Assembly: GCA_964615935.1 (NCBI GenBank)
Contig: CAZTTG010000035.1
Coordinates: 1-57,742 of the forward strand
Direction: 5' to 3'
Length of the DNA stretch: 57,742 bases
From: CAZTTG01 sp964615935
GTDB lineage: Bacteria > Planctomycetota > UBA1135 > GCA-002686595
The notes under the pieces were generated by a model. That model saw only the letters and a list, made by a program, of their open reading frames with translations, had not been told where the DNA came from and did not search any database. Shown here piece after piece: positions 9,128-17,911 of the stretch. Position 1 is the first letter of the stretch. Every line of letters begins with the position of its first letter. Position numbers and translations under genes: made by a program.

Positions 9128-9586
9128 TTCTCGGACCCTTCGGGCTTCTACGGACCGGCCGGGCCTCACCCCAACCCGGGATCCTGGGCGGACGCGCTGG
9201 GCGCGGACTTCATGCGCAACCACGCGCCGCCCGCGGTGGACTTCGCCACGGTTCACATCTGGCCCGAGCACTGGTATATGGGTCTGTCCGCATCCGTGGA
9301 CTGGATCCGCCACCACAGCCTGGACGGGGACCTGCTCGGAAAGCCCGTCGTCTTCGAGGATCTCGGCAAGAGCCGCCCCACGGCCACCCGCGACGCCTGG
9401 CTCCAGGCCTGGTACGGGGAGATCTGGACCCGCGCGGCCGCCGGGGGAGCAGCGGCGGGCTCGTGCGTCTGATTGCTCTCGGCGGACGACTACCCGGACT
9501 ACGACGGCTTCGCTATCTACGAGCCGGCGGACGCGACGACGACGGCCATCCTGGCCGGCGCGGCGGCAGCGATGGCGGGCTTGTAG
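9128..9586 (+). pseudogene. GH5-type endo-mannanase remnant (5' truncated, nonsense codon)
   Basis: The frame from 9128 reads as the C-terminal third of a GH5-like mannan endo-beta-mannosidase: GFYGPAGPHPNPGSWADALG, then VDFATVHIWPEHW, then GKPVVFEDLGKS with the nucleophile region, then a UGA at 9470-9472 and LLSADDYPDYDGFAIY before a TAG at 9584. The N-terminal part is missing and homology begins next to the IS, which suggests loss by insertion or an associated deletion. The UGA sits where related enzymes have tryptophan, so it looks like a TGG to TGA mutation and not recoding. The peptide 9212-9472 alone would not make a folded enzyme. Confidence 0.75.
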
Positions 9587-9603
9587 GCCAGCTCGGGGTT
9601 CCC

Positions 9604-10704
9604 TCAGGTCAGATCGAGCTCCACGTACTCGATGCACCGATAGCGGCCGGCGGCGTCGCGGTGCTCGTGCCGCCCCAGGCCGTGGTACTCCATGGCGTCG
9701 TGCAGGTACTCGTGGGACAGGAGCGAGATCCCGCGGTACTCCTGCTCGGCGATGAGGTAGTCCACCATCACCGACTCGGTGGCGACCGGGTCGATGCCGA
9801 GGAACACGCTGTTGGGGGTCGGCCCGCCGGGGAAGGTGGCCCACTGCTGAGGCTCGCCGTAGGGCCCGCCGGTGTAGACGCCGAAGAGCGCGTCCCCCAC
9901 GATCAGCCGCGTCTTGTCCCGGATGTGAGGGGTCGCGTTGAGATCGCTGAGGTTCTGGTGGATCGGTGAGTGCAGGTAGGAGGGGCCCGGCCGGGTGGTC
10001 CCGAAGTGGTTCTTCATCCCCATCGTGGCCAGGACGAAGAGGTGGTCCTTAAAGAGGGGCAGGTCGATCAGGTGGGCCGCCTGGGTGAGCACCAAGGGGC
10101 AGTACTGGGTCCCGATGCCCCGGAACTGGATGGGAGCGTTGGGGTCCGCCTGCGCCAGCGCGTCCCCGGCCTCGACGTAGCTCACGTTCCAGGGCACCCG
10201 GTTGCGGATCCGGTAGGTCGGGATCGCGCGCGAGACGTCGTAGACGTAGACGTCCGCCTCCGGAACGCCGTTGACGACGATCAGGGCCAGGAGCACCGCG
10301 TTGAGCACCGGAGCCGTGGCGTCGATCTCGTTGGACTGGTTGGCGTTGTTGTTGAGGTTGATCTTGATCGCGATCTTGTCGCCCGCCTGGTAGGTGGGCA
10401 TCAGCCTCTGGCACGCCTCGCGCGGGGACCTCGCGCCGGTCAGGGTCTGCAGGCCGCTGATGAACATCTGGTCCACCGCCGCCTGGTCGATGAAGTCGAA
10501 GTAGTAGCTCGCCTGGTAGTCCCAGGAGGTGGCGTTCCGGTCGTAGGCCCGGACCACGCGCGGGATCGGCCGCTCGGAGAGCGGCAGTTGCCGCCCGAAG
10601 GCGCTGAGGCCGAGCGCCACCCCGGCGGCGGCCTGCGAGGTGCCCTTGACGAACCCTCGCCGGCTCAGGTGCCGGCAGTCGGGCCGTGTCTTCTCGTCCG
10701 CCAT
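9604..10704 (-). CDS. DUF362-domain protein with Tat signal
   Basis: A 366-residue protein beginning with a twin-arginine signal (SRRGFVKG, Arg15-Arg16) followed by a hydrophobic stretch, so it is probably exported folded. The body matches the DUF362 pattern: KIAIKINLNNN, LIDLPLFKDHLF, GMKNHFG, LIVGDALFGVY and FLGIDPVATESVMVDYL. DUF362 proteins have no well-defined reaction; some occur with iron-sulfur clusters, but no cysteine cluster is seen here. The ATG at 10704 is preferred over the longer frame because GGAAGGA precedes it and the Tat motif then falls near the N terminus. It is the gene downstream of the thioredoxin across a strong terminator-like hairpin, so it is probably transcribed separately. 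Confidence 0.85.
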   Translation of the reverse strand: MADEKTRPDCRHLSRRGFVKGTSQAAAGVALGLSAFGRQLPLSERPIPRVVRAYDRNATSWDYQASYYFDFIDQAAVDQMFISGLQTLTGARSPREACQRLMPTYQAGDKIAIKINLNNNANQSNEIDATAPVLNAVLLALIVVNGVPEADVYVYDVSRAIPTYRIRNRVPWNVSYVEAGDALAQADPNAPIQFRGIGTQYCPLVLTQAAHLIDLPLFKDHLFVLATMGMKNHFGTTRPGPSYLHSPIHQNLSDLNATPHIRDKTRLIVGDALFGVYTGGPYGEPQQWATFPGGPTPNSVFLGIDPVATESVMVDYLIAEQEYRGISLLSHEYLHDAMEYHGLGRHEHRDAAGRYRCIEYVELDLT

Positions 10705-10760
10705 GCTCGATTCCGTCCTTCCCGCTCGATCGACTTCCCGGTGACACTCCGAGGGTAACA

Positions 10761-10794
10761 CGGGCCGGCGGACCGGCAAGGGTCCGCCGGCCCG
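10761..10794. terminator. Strong 14-bp GC hairpin, likely terminator
   Basis: CGGGCCGGCGGACC (10761-10774) pairs perfectly with GGTCCGCCGGCCCG (10781-10794) around a six-base loop. It lies 41 bases past the stop of the thioredoxin gene (minus strand) and upstream of the DUF362 start. There is no T tract, so if it stops transcription it does so by stem strength or Rho assistance. Confidence 0.6.
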
Positions 10795-10834
10795 GTGGAG
10801 CGATGGCCGGAGGGGAGGCCGACGGCGCGGCGGC

Positions 10835-11959
10835 CTACAGGCCCTCCTGGAACTGGACCAGGCGTTCCTTCCAGTCCGCGTTCTCGGGGTCGAGCTCGAT
10901 GGCGCGCTGGATGGTGGCGATGGCCTCCTCGGTCTTGCCGTTCATGAAGAGGCAGCAGGCCAGGGTGTCGAGCACGCTGGGATCATCGTCCAACACCTCG
11001 GCGGCCTTGCGCGCGACCTCCAGGGCGAAGAGCCTGTCCTTCTCCGAGATCGCGTCGCGCTTCTCCCACAGCGTCCAGGCCACCGAGTTGCCGAAGGGGC
11101 CCAGGTGCTGCTCGGGGCAGCTCTTCCAGGCCCGGCGGTTGGCCTCGTTCAACTTCACCATCAGGCCTTTCGCCCTGTTCGGCTCGAAAGTCGTCTGCAC
11201 CATGAAGTCGTAGGCCGAGGCCACGAAGGCCCAGCCGTCGAACAGGAGCTCGGGCTCCTTCTCGGCGGCGAGGAAGGCCTCGATCGGCGCCAGGTCGAGC
11301 TGCCCACCCGCCTGGGCCTCCTGCTGGATCGCCATCTTCAGCTCGGCCAGCTTCAGGCGGCGCGAGACCAGCGAGAGGCCCTCGGAATCGAGCTCGTGGA
11401 TGGCCTCGATCTGCTTCTCGTAGCCCTCCTCGTCGCCCATCTCCTGGAGCTTGACGGCGTAGTCGTAGCGCGCTTGCAGGTCGCCGGGCGCCCTCTCAAC
11501 GGCCCGGCGCAGGGCGTTGAGCGTCCCCTCGTCCTTGCGGACGCGCTGGATCTCCTTCCTGAAATCGTCCGGCGGCAGGTAGCCACCGATCTGGTCCCGC
11601 GGGCTGCCGTCCGGGTTGAGCAGGATCAGCGCCGGGAAGCCGCGGACGTTGTACCTCCGCGCCAGGGGCGCGCCGGTCTCGCTCTCGGCGTCCACCGAGT
11701 AGCACAGGATGTCCTTCATCTCCTCGACCACCGCGTCGTCCGAGAAGGTGTCCGCGTCCAGGCGCTTGCACCAGCCGCACCAGTCCGTCCAGAAGTCGAT
11801 GAAGATGAGGCGGTCCTCCTTCTGCGCCCGTTCGAGGAGCTCCTCGAAGCTGCCCTCGACCCAGGGCAGCTTGCCGTGGTCGTCGAGGACGGACGGGGCC
11901 GGGAAGGCGCCGGCCGTCGAGGCCAGGAGCGGCGCTGCCGCGATGAGGCTCAGGAGCAT
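10835..11959 (-). CDS. Secreted thioredoxin-family protein with TPR-like C terminus
   Basis: A 374-residue exported protein. A signal peptide covers about residues 1-19. The thioredoxin domain (about 30-150) has FIDFWTDWCGWCKRLD with redox cysteines 61 and 64 and the cis-Pro region VRGFPALILLNPDG, like thioredoxin_7/DUF255-type secreted thioredoxins. The rest is alpha-helical, ending in a TPR-like repeat (SVLDTLACCLFMNGKTEEAI). Both redox positions are ordinary cysteine codons, unlike the two UGA-containing relatives in this window. The ATG at 11959 is favoured by AAAGGA upstream and by the signal peptide; the frame itself stays open much further upstream because of GC bias. Likely role: disulfide handling outside the cytoplasm. 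Confidence 0.88.
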   Translation of the reverse strand: MLLSLIAAAPLLASTAGAFPAPSVLDDHGKLPWVEGSFEELLERAQKEDRLIFIDFWTDWCGWCKRLDADTFSDDAVVEEMKDILCYSVDAESETGAPLARRYNVRGFPALILLNPDGSPRDQIGGYLPPDDFRKEIQRVRKDEGTLNALRRAVERAPGDLQARYDYAVKLQEMGDEEGYEKQIEAIHELDSEGLSLVSRRLKLAELKMAIQQEAQAGGQLDLAPIEAFLAAEKEPELLFDGWAFVASAYDFMVQTTFEPNRAKGLMVKLNEANRRAWKSCPEQHLGPFGNSVAWTLWEKRDAISEKDRLFALEVARKAAEVLDDDPSVLDTLACCLFMNGKTEEAIATIQRAIELDPENADWKERLVQFQEGL

Positions 11960-12126
11960 GGTGGTGGGTCCTTTGGGAGGGGGGAGGCGGGCGAGCGGCC
12001 CGGGGCTCCGGATGGGATGGCGCCGGCGCCGTCCTGTCCCCGGAGCGCGGCGAGCGCGGGATTGTACGGAGCCCCTCCGGATCCACGAGCCGGAAGCCGG
12101 TTCGATCTTCGTTAGGGTCCCGGGTT

Positions 12127-15100
12127 TCAGCGCCGATCGCGACCCAGGACCACGCGCTGGCCCCTCTCGAGCTCCACCTCCCCGCTGAGGATGGGCGGGC
12201 CCTCGCCCGTCGCGGACAGGGAGACCTCGTACGCGGTCCGACCCGGCGGGACGGTGACCTCGATGCGCGGCTGCCACCCCTCGACCAGGAGATAGCCGGT
12301 GGTCGCGCGGGGCCCATCGTCCGTTTGCGCGCTCACTTCGAGATACCCGCTGTCGGGAAGGGAGCCCAGATCGACCTCGATGATCCCGCCGGCCTCGAGG
12401 GGGAGGTCGACCGCGCTCTCCTCGCCGGGGTGCACGCTCACCTCGACCGGGCCGGCGATCCGGTCCTCGTGGCAGACCGTGATCCACCAGGATCCCGGAC
12501 AGAGATCCTCGAGGAGGATCCGGCCGCGCTCGTCCGGTCTCCACACCCCCTGCGGACCCGCCTGCGGGTGCACGCGCGGGGCCACGAAGCCGGTGGGGGT
12601 CCTGCACCAGGCCCGGACCTGCACGCGCGACGGTTCGACCCCCTCGATCGGGTGCAGACGGCCCAGGATCCGACCCGCGCGGTCGACCTCGATCCTCATC
12701 GGGACCTCGCCCTGCGTCTCGCCGATCTCGAAGGCCCCGAAGGTCAGAGGCCGACCCGGAACCTGGACCCAGAGCTGGTAGCGCCCGGGCGCGACGTTCC
12801 CCACCTCGACCCGTCCGGCGAGGAGGCTCACCTTCACCTCCTGCCGGATTCCCCCCGAGCGGGAGTCCGCGCGGTGCACGCCCGCCGCCAGGGCGTCCAG
12901 GGCCGCACCGCTCGTCCGATCGACGATCTGCGCGATCACCCGGCCGGGGTGTTCCGGCCCGCGCTCGACCACCAGGACCACGTCCTCGGCGCCGCCCTCG
13001 GCCCACACGGGCTGGGAGGGACAGGCGAAGTCGCTCGAGCCCTGGACGTAGATGACCTGCAGTGGCCATTCGCCCTCGGGCGCGTGCCCGTGCACGAAGC
13101 GACCATCCGGACCCGAGTGCTGGAGCGGGACGTCGACGGGCCAGCCGAGATCCCGGCCGCCGCCGATGGTGACGGCCGCGCCGGCGACCGGCTGGCCCCT
13201 CTCGTCCACCACGCGACCGGAGATGCTCGTGGGGCGGCTCAGCATGACGTCGCCGAGCTCGACGTGGCGGTCCTCGGCCAGGGGTCGCGGCAGGCGCACC
13301 CCCCAGGCCACACGGCCCTCCGCGCTCACCACGACGGAGCCCAGCTCCTCGAGGGGGGTATCGATGGGAGGCCGCAGCTCGAAGCATCCGTCCGGAGTGG
13401 TCGCGGCCCGCGTCCCGATGGACCGCAGCTTCGCCTGCGCGCCCTCGATCGGCCTCCCGCCCACGTCGACCGCACGGCCGGTCACGACGAGCTGCCGGCG
13501 GGCGCGAAGGGCGATCTCGATGCTCGCCTGCGGATCTCCCTCCAGCTTCCGGCCGCGCGAGCCGTCGGCGAATCCGTCGGCCTGGACGGAGACCTCGAAC
13601 TGCACGGGACGGTCCGAGCTCGACCCATCCAGCTCGAGCGAGGGCAGGGATGGAAAGTGAGCCTCGCCATCGGAATCGGTCCACCGAACGAAGAAGCGCT
13701 CGATTCCCTCCGGAACGACGTGGCGCGGCCAGGTGTTGGGGCTCCGACGGGAGCGGAAGTCTGTGCCGAGGTCGGGTCCATTCCGATCGCAGGCCACGCG
13801 GGCGCCGGCGACGGGCTCGCCGCCCTCGCCCACCACCCGGACTCGAAGCGGGAAGCCCGCGCGGAGGACGACCTCGAGACCGTTGACCCGGTCCCGGCCC
13901 TCGAGGGCGGCGAAGCGCGTCCATCCCATCCGATCCCCGAGCACGGCGACCAGCAGATAGGTGGCCTCATCGGCACGGACCAAGGCTTGGATCGGCACCC
14001 GCCCGTCGGGATCGATGAGACCGCCGGCCGTGGTGCGACCGATCGGCCCCTCGGCCATGGGGAGGAAGGGGCCCCACGACAGGCCGCTCCAGACCAGGTG
14101 GAGCTCGGCGCCCACCGCTCCCCGACCGTCCTCGTGGAGCACGCGGCCGTCGATCTCGACCCCGCGGACGAGCTCGACGATGCCGATGTCCACGCGAGCG
14201 CCGGAGCCCCACACCTGTCGCGGATGGCTGCGGCGATAGTGTCCCTTGGCCCGCTCCGAGACGGGAGCCCGGAAGGGCGCGAAGCCGGGAGCCTCGATGA
14301 AGAGGGTGTCCTCCTCGGCGGGCGGGGCCTCGAAGGAGAACCTCCCCCGCCCGTCGGCCGTGGCGCGCAGCACGCGCTCGCTCGCGCCCTCGGGCAGGGT
14401 CCAGACCCGCGCGCCGGCCAGGAATCGGGTCGGCATATGCAGGTCGACCACCGTGCCGCTGAACTGCGTCGCGGCCGGCGGCTCCAGGGGAACCCGCCTC
14501 GCCTCCACCTCCGCGGCGCTCGGCGCCGGCTCGGGCGGGACGTGCGCCTGCTCCGGTTCGGCGAGGGTGATCGGGAGCGGGGCATCGGGCGGCGGCGCCG
14601 GCTCGGCGAGCTCGCCGCGCAGCCAGAGCCCGCCGGCGAGGAGCACGACGAGCGCGATGCACGCGAGGGCGACGCGGTGGGTCACGAGGATTCCTCCCAG
14701 CAGGGACGGAGGGGTGAGGGCCGCGGCGGGAGAGACGAGGCCCGAGCCGATCCAGTCGGCCCGAGCCAGGACCTCGGCGCGCACGGCGGCGAGACCCCGC
14801 CCGGGGCTCTGTGCGAGGGTCGCCCCCGCGGCGAAGCCGGTGGGCAGCGCCTTGCGCAGCTTGTCGAGGCCGCGGTGCAGCCGCACCCGAGCGTTGCCGG
14901 GCGCGATCTCGAGCGCCCGCGCGAGCTCGCCCGGCCCCATCCCGTGCAGCAGGTGCATGCGCACGGTCTCGCGCAGGGTTCGCGGCAGCGCCTCGATGGT
15001 GCGCTCGACCGCCGCGGCGAGCTCGCGCTCGCCGGCCCGCGCGACCGGATCGTCGGCCGGCCTCGGGCGCATTCGCTCGGGATCCGGTCGGCGCGCGCCC

Positions 15101-15366
15101 TCGCGGACCATCGCGCGGGCGTGGTTGGCGAGGATCCCCACCATCCAGGGCATCAGCCGGCGCTCCCGGTCGAAGTCGCGGGCGCGCTCGAGGACGGTCA
15201 GGAAGCTGGCCTGCACCGCGTCCTCGGCCTCGGCCTCGTCCCGGCACAGGTGCCGCGCCACCGTCAGAAGCTCCGGCGCGACGAGGTCGAAGGCCCGACC
15301 GAGGGCCTTCACGTCGCCGTGGCGGCAGTACCGCCGGAACGAGCCGTCGATTCGTCGGTCTCCCAT
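12127..15366 (-). CDS. ECF-type sigma-70 factor fused to membrane anchor and carboxypeptidase-regulatory-like repeats
   Basis: A single 1,079-residue frame. Residues about 20-95 form a sigma-70 region 2 (DEAEAEDAVQASFLTVLERA, then RLMPWMVGILANHARAMV) and about 125-180 a region 4 helix-turn-helix (LPRTLRETVRMHLLHGM, then NARVRLHRGLDKLRKAL). A hydrophobic segment at about 228-248 (VALACIALVVLLAGGLWL) would anchor it, leaving about 820 residues outside the cytoplasm. That part has repeated carboxypeptidase-D regulatory-like beta folds (GTVVD, GRVLHEDGRGAVGAELHL, GRAVDVGGRPIEGAQAKL, GRVVDERGQPVAGAAVTI). AAGGA precedes the ATG. A sensor-sigma fusion is inferred; how the sigma part would be released is unknown. 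The related protein at 17912-20407 lacks the sigma part. Confidence 0.88.
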   Translation of the reverse strand: MGDRRIDGSFRRYCRHGDVKALGRAFDLVAPELLTVARHLCRDEAEAEDAVQASFLTVLERARDFDRERRLMPWMVGILANHARAMVREGARRPDPERMRPRPADDPVARAGERELAAAVERTIEALPRTLRETVRMHLLHGMGPGELARALEIAPGNARVRLHRGLDKLRKALPTGFAAGATLAQSPGRGLAAVRAEVLARADWIGSGLVSPAAALTPPSLLGGILVTHRVALACIALVVLLAGGLWLRGELAEPAPPPDAPLPITLAEPEQAHVPPEPAPSAAEVEARRVPLEPPAATQFSGTVVDLHMPTRFLAGARVWTLPEGASERVLRATADGRGRFSFEAPPAEEDTLFIEAPGFAPFRAPVSERAKGHYRRSHPRQVWGSGARVDIGIVELVRGVEIDGRVLHEDGRGAVGAELHLVWSGLSWGPFLPMAEGPIGRTTAGGLIDPDGRVPIQALVRADEATYLLVAVLGDRMGWTRFAALEGRDRVNGLEVVLRAGFPLRVRVVGEGGEPVAGARVACDRNGPDLGTDFRSRRSPNTWPRHVVPEGIERFFVRWTDSDGEAHFPSLPSLELDGSSSDRPVQFEVSVQADGFADGSRGRKLEGDPQASIEIALRARRQLVVTGRAVDVGGRPIEGAQAKLRSIGTRAATTPDGCFELRPPIDTPLEELGSVVVSAEGRVAWGVRLPRPLAEDRHVELGDVMLSRPTSISGRVVDERGQPVAGAAVTIGGGRDLGWPVDVPLQHSGPDGRFVHGHAPEGEWPLQVIYVQGSSDFACPSQPVWAEGGAEDVVLVVERGPEHPGRVIAQIVDRTSGAALDALAAGVHRADSRSGGIRQEVKVSLLAGRVEVGNVAPGRYQLWVQVPGRPLTFGAFEIGETQGEVPMRIEVDRAGRILGRLHPIEGVEPSRVQVRAWCRTPTGFVAPRVHPQAGPQGVWRPDERGRILLEDLCPGSWWITVCHEDRIAGPVEVSVHPGEESAVDLPLEAGGIIEVDLGSLPDSGYLEVSAQTDDGPRATTGYLLVEGWQPRIEVTVPPGRTAYEVSLSATGEGPPILSGEVELERGQRVVLGRDRR

Positions 15367-15409
15367 CGCCCGTCCTTGCAGGGGCGCGACCAGATGTTAC
15401 GGCGATTCC

Positions 15410-15430
15410 CGCGAACCACCGAGGTTCGCG
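15410..15430. promoter_or_regulatory. Inverted repeat upstream of the sigma-fusion gene
   Basis: CGCGAACC (15410-15417) and GGTTCGCG (15423-15430) form perfect eight-base arms around five bases, 44 bases upstream of the sigma-fusion start and in the gap to the divergent acylase gene. It could be an operator for either gene or an RNA hairpin. No good -35/-10 pair was found here. Confidence 0.4.
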
Positions 15431-15524
15431 GCGGCGGGGGCCCCCCGGCCCCGGACTTCCGATAGGATCGCCGCGCCCGAATCCAGCCTCGCCCGCCCCT
15501 GCCCACCGGACGACCCCCTCGAGC

Positions 15525-17879
15525 ATGGCCCCGAAGAAACGCCGCTGGCTGCGCTGGCTCCTCCTGTCGTTCCTGATCCTGGCCCTGCTCCTGTGGGGAG
15601 CTTCGATCCTGATCCAGCGCTGGCTGCGGGGCACCGGCCTGCCCCAGCGCGAGGGGAGCGCGACCCTGGCCGGCCTCGAGGCGCCGGTCGAGGTGCGCTT
15701 CGACGGGGCGGGCGTGCCCTGCGTCCGGGCCGGATCGCTGGAGGACCTCTTCGCCGCGGTGGGCTGGCTGCACGCCAACGATCGCATGACCCAGCTCGAG
15801 CTCGGCCGCCGCGTGGCCGCGGGCCGGCTGGCGGAGATCGTCGGGCCGGCGGCCGTGCCCTCCGACGCGCAATCGCGAGAGCTGCTGCTCCACCGCACCG
15901 CCGAGGGCTACCTGGAGGCGTGCGGGGTCGAGGGCCGCGCCGCGCTGGAGGCCTACGCGCGCGGCGTCAACGCCTGGCTCGAGGCGCGCGGGTCGGACCT
16001 GCCGCCGGGCCTGGTGCTGCTGGGCGTCGAGCCGGAGCCCTGGCGGCCGGTGGACTGCATGGGGACCGTCCTGCTCATGGCGCGCGAGCTCTCGATGCTG
16101 ATGGCGCCCGACCAGGACCGCACCCGAACCCTGGTGGGGCTGGGCGAGGAGGGCCTGGCGGGCCTCTACGGCGGCGAGGAGCTCCGCGTCTCGGAGGCCC
16201 TGCGCGCCTTCGTCCAGGCCGAGCGGGAGGAACGGGCGCGCTCCGAGGCCGAGCCGGCGGACGGCGGCGAGGGGAGGCAGGGCGGCAGCAACGCCTGGGC
16301 GGTGGGGGCCGGTCGCAGCGCCAGCGGGCACCCGCTGGTGGCCAACGATCCGCACCTGGGGCTCATGCTGCCCAGCCTGTGGTACCAGATGAGCCTGCGC
16401 TGCCCCGGCTACGAGGCGGCCGGCATGACCCTGGTGGGCGCGCCGCCGATCATCATCGGTCAGGGGCCGGAGATCGCCTGGGCGGTCACCAACTCGGGCC
16501 TGGACAGCAACGACCTCTTCATCGAGGAGCTGGAGGGGACCGACCGGGTGGTGCGCGGCGAGGGGACGGCGCCGATCGAGCGCTGGAGCGAGACCATCGA
16601 GGTCCGCGGGGGCCCGGCGGTGACCATCGAGCTCGCGGCCACCGACCTGGGTCCGCTCCTGGAGGGCTTCGGCCCGGAGGGGACGCGCCTCAGCCTGGCC
16701 TGGAGCGCCCACGAGCCCTTCGACCCGATCGCGCCCTTCCTGGCCCTGGCGCGCGCGCGGAGCCTGGCCGAGGTGCGGCCGGCGATCGCCGGCTACGTCT
16801 GCCCCGCCCAGAACCTGATCGTCGCCCACCGCGACGGGGGGATCCTGCAGACCGTCCTGGGTCGCGCGCCCGACCGCGGCGCGGGGGACGGGAGGCTCTT
16901 CGAGCCGGGCGCCGATCCCGCGCATCACTGGAGCGGCCACCTCCCGGCTGGCGTGCTGCCCGCCCTCGAGAATCCCCCGGACGACCTGCTGGCGTCCGCC
17001 AACGACGACGTCGGCCTCCCCGGAGGGGACGCGCGCTCTCGGGCCGAGCTCGACGTCCCCCACCGCGCCCGGCGCGCCCGGGAGCTGCTCGCCGAGCGAG
17101 AGGGCTGGACCCCCGGAGGGTTCGCGTCCCTGCAGACCGACGCCGTCTCGCTCTACGCCCTCGAGGTCCTGGCCGCGCTGGAGGGGGACTGGAGCGGCCC
17201 GGCGGGTGAGGCCCTCGAGCACCTGAGGGGATGGGACGGGAGCATGACCGTCGACTCCTCCCCGGCGGCCCTCTTCGCCCACCTGCACGAGGAGCTGCAC
17301 GAGCGGATCTTCGGGGACGAGCTGGAGGCCGAGGATCTCTCCGCCGGCTTCCGCTACCACCGCCGCCACCGCCTCCTGCGCGCGCTGCGGGGGGAGGTCG
17401 AGGAGCGCTGGTTCGACGACGTCTCGACCGAGGAGGTCGAGGGGCGTCGCGCGACCCTGGAGCGCGCCCTCGTCGAGGCCTGGCGAGCGACCTCGAAGCG
17501 CTTCCGCGGCGCCGTTCCATCGCAGTGGCGCTACGGCGAGCTGCACACCTGGGCTCCCATGCACCCCCTGGTCCGCCTGCCGTTGATCGGGAGGGAATAC
17601 TCCCGCGATCCCATCCCGCTCGACGGATCCTCCACCTGCCTCAGCGCCTTCGCCGGCTACGAGCGCGTGAGCTTCGGTCCCTCGATGCGCTGGGTGGCCG
17701 ACACGGGCGACCCGGATCGCTCGCTGGCGTGCCTGCCGGGCGGGCAGTCGGGGCACCCCTTCGATCCGCACTACGCCGATCAGCTCGAGCTCTTCGCCCG
17801 GGGCGAGATGCGCCCGGTGCCCTGGAGCGAGGAGGCCATCGAGGCCGGCGCCGCATCGCGGCTGGTGCTCGAGCCGTGA
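15525..17879 (+). CDS. Penicillin-acylase-family (Ntn) hydrolase
   Basis: A 784-residue member of the penicillin amidase family of N-terminal-nucleophile hydrolases, which cleave amide bonds (beta-lactam side chains, acyl-homoserine lactones, N-acyl compounds). An N-terminal membrane/signal segment (WLLLSFLILALLLWGASI) leads to an alpha-subunit part with VGWLHANDRMTQLELGRRVA. GGSNAWAVG at 253-261 marks autocleavage, with Ser255 as the new N-terminal nucleophile. NDPHLGLMLPSLWYQM and the TNSGLDSNDLF segments follow. The frame is open further upstream, but the ATG at 15525 gives the expected signal segment. Substrate unknown. The gene stands between two minus-strand genes with regulatory-like repeats and shares no operon with them. 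Confidence 0.92.
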   Translation: MAPKKRRWLRWLLLSFLILALLLWGASILIQRWLRGTGLPQREGSATLAGLEAPVEVRFDGAGVPCVRAGSLEDLFAAVGWLHANDRMTQLELGRRVAAGRLAEIVGPAAVPSDAQSRELLLHRTAEGYLEACGVEGRAALEAYARGVNAWLEARGSDLPPGLVLLGVEPEPWRPVDCMGTVLLMARELSMLMAPDQDRTRTLVGLGEEGLAGLYGGEELRVSEALRAFVQAEREERARSEAEPADGGEGRQGGSNAWAVGAGRSASGHPLVANDPHLGLMLPSLWYQMSLRCPGYEAAGMTLVGAPPIIIGQGPEIAWAVTNSGLDSNDLFIEELEGTDRVVRGEGTAPIERWSETIEVRGGPAVTIELAATDLGPLLEGFGPEGTRLSLAWSAHEPFDPIAPFLALARARSLAEVRPAIAGYVCPAQNLIVAHRDGGILQTVLGRAPDRGAGDGRLFEPGADPAHHWSGHLPAGVLPALENPPDDLLASANDDVGLPGGDARSRAELDVPHRARRARELLAEREGWTPGGFASLQTDAVSLYALEVLAALEGDWSGPAGEALEHLRGWDGSMTVDSSPAALFAHLHEELHERIFGDELEAEDLSAGFRYHRRHRLLRALRGEVEERWFDDVSTEEVEGRRATLERALVEAWRATSKRFRGAVPSQWRYGELHTWAPMHPLVRLPLIGREYSRDPIPLDGSSTCLSAFAGYERVSFGPSMRWVADTGDPDRSLACLPGGQSGHPFDPHYADQLELFARGEMRPVPWSEEAIEAGAASRLVLEP

Positions 17880-17880
17880 T

Positions 17881-17905
17881 CGCGGGTCGGCCGGACAGGC
17901 CCGCG
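17881..17905. terminator. GC hairpin between convergent genes
   Basis: CGCGGG (17881-17886) pairs with CCCGCG (17900-17905) just past the acylase stop and 6 bases before the end of the convergent gene. It may serve both transcripts. There is no T tract. Confidence 0.4.
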
Positions 17906-17911
17906 GTGGGA

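Noticed and set aside
9470..9472. UGA in the GH5 remnant as a third selenocysteine codon
   Set aside because: Relatives have tryptophan here (TGG to TGA), there is no redox motif, no convincing hairpin follows, and the gene is already truncated.
10835..13924. Reading the thioredoxin gene as a 1,029-residue protein from the far upstream start
   Set aside because: The upstream 655 codons are low-complexity shadow of the sigma-fusion gene; the ATG at 11959 has a ribosome site and a signal peptide.
15380..15410. An ECF-type GGAA...GTC promoter before the sigma-fusion gene
   Set aside because: GGAAT and a GTC are present at roughly fitting spacing, but the match is too short to separate from chance in GC-rich DNA.
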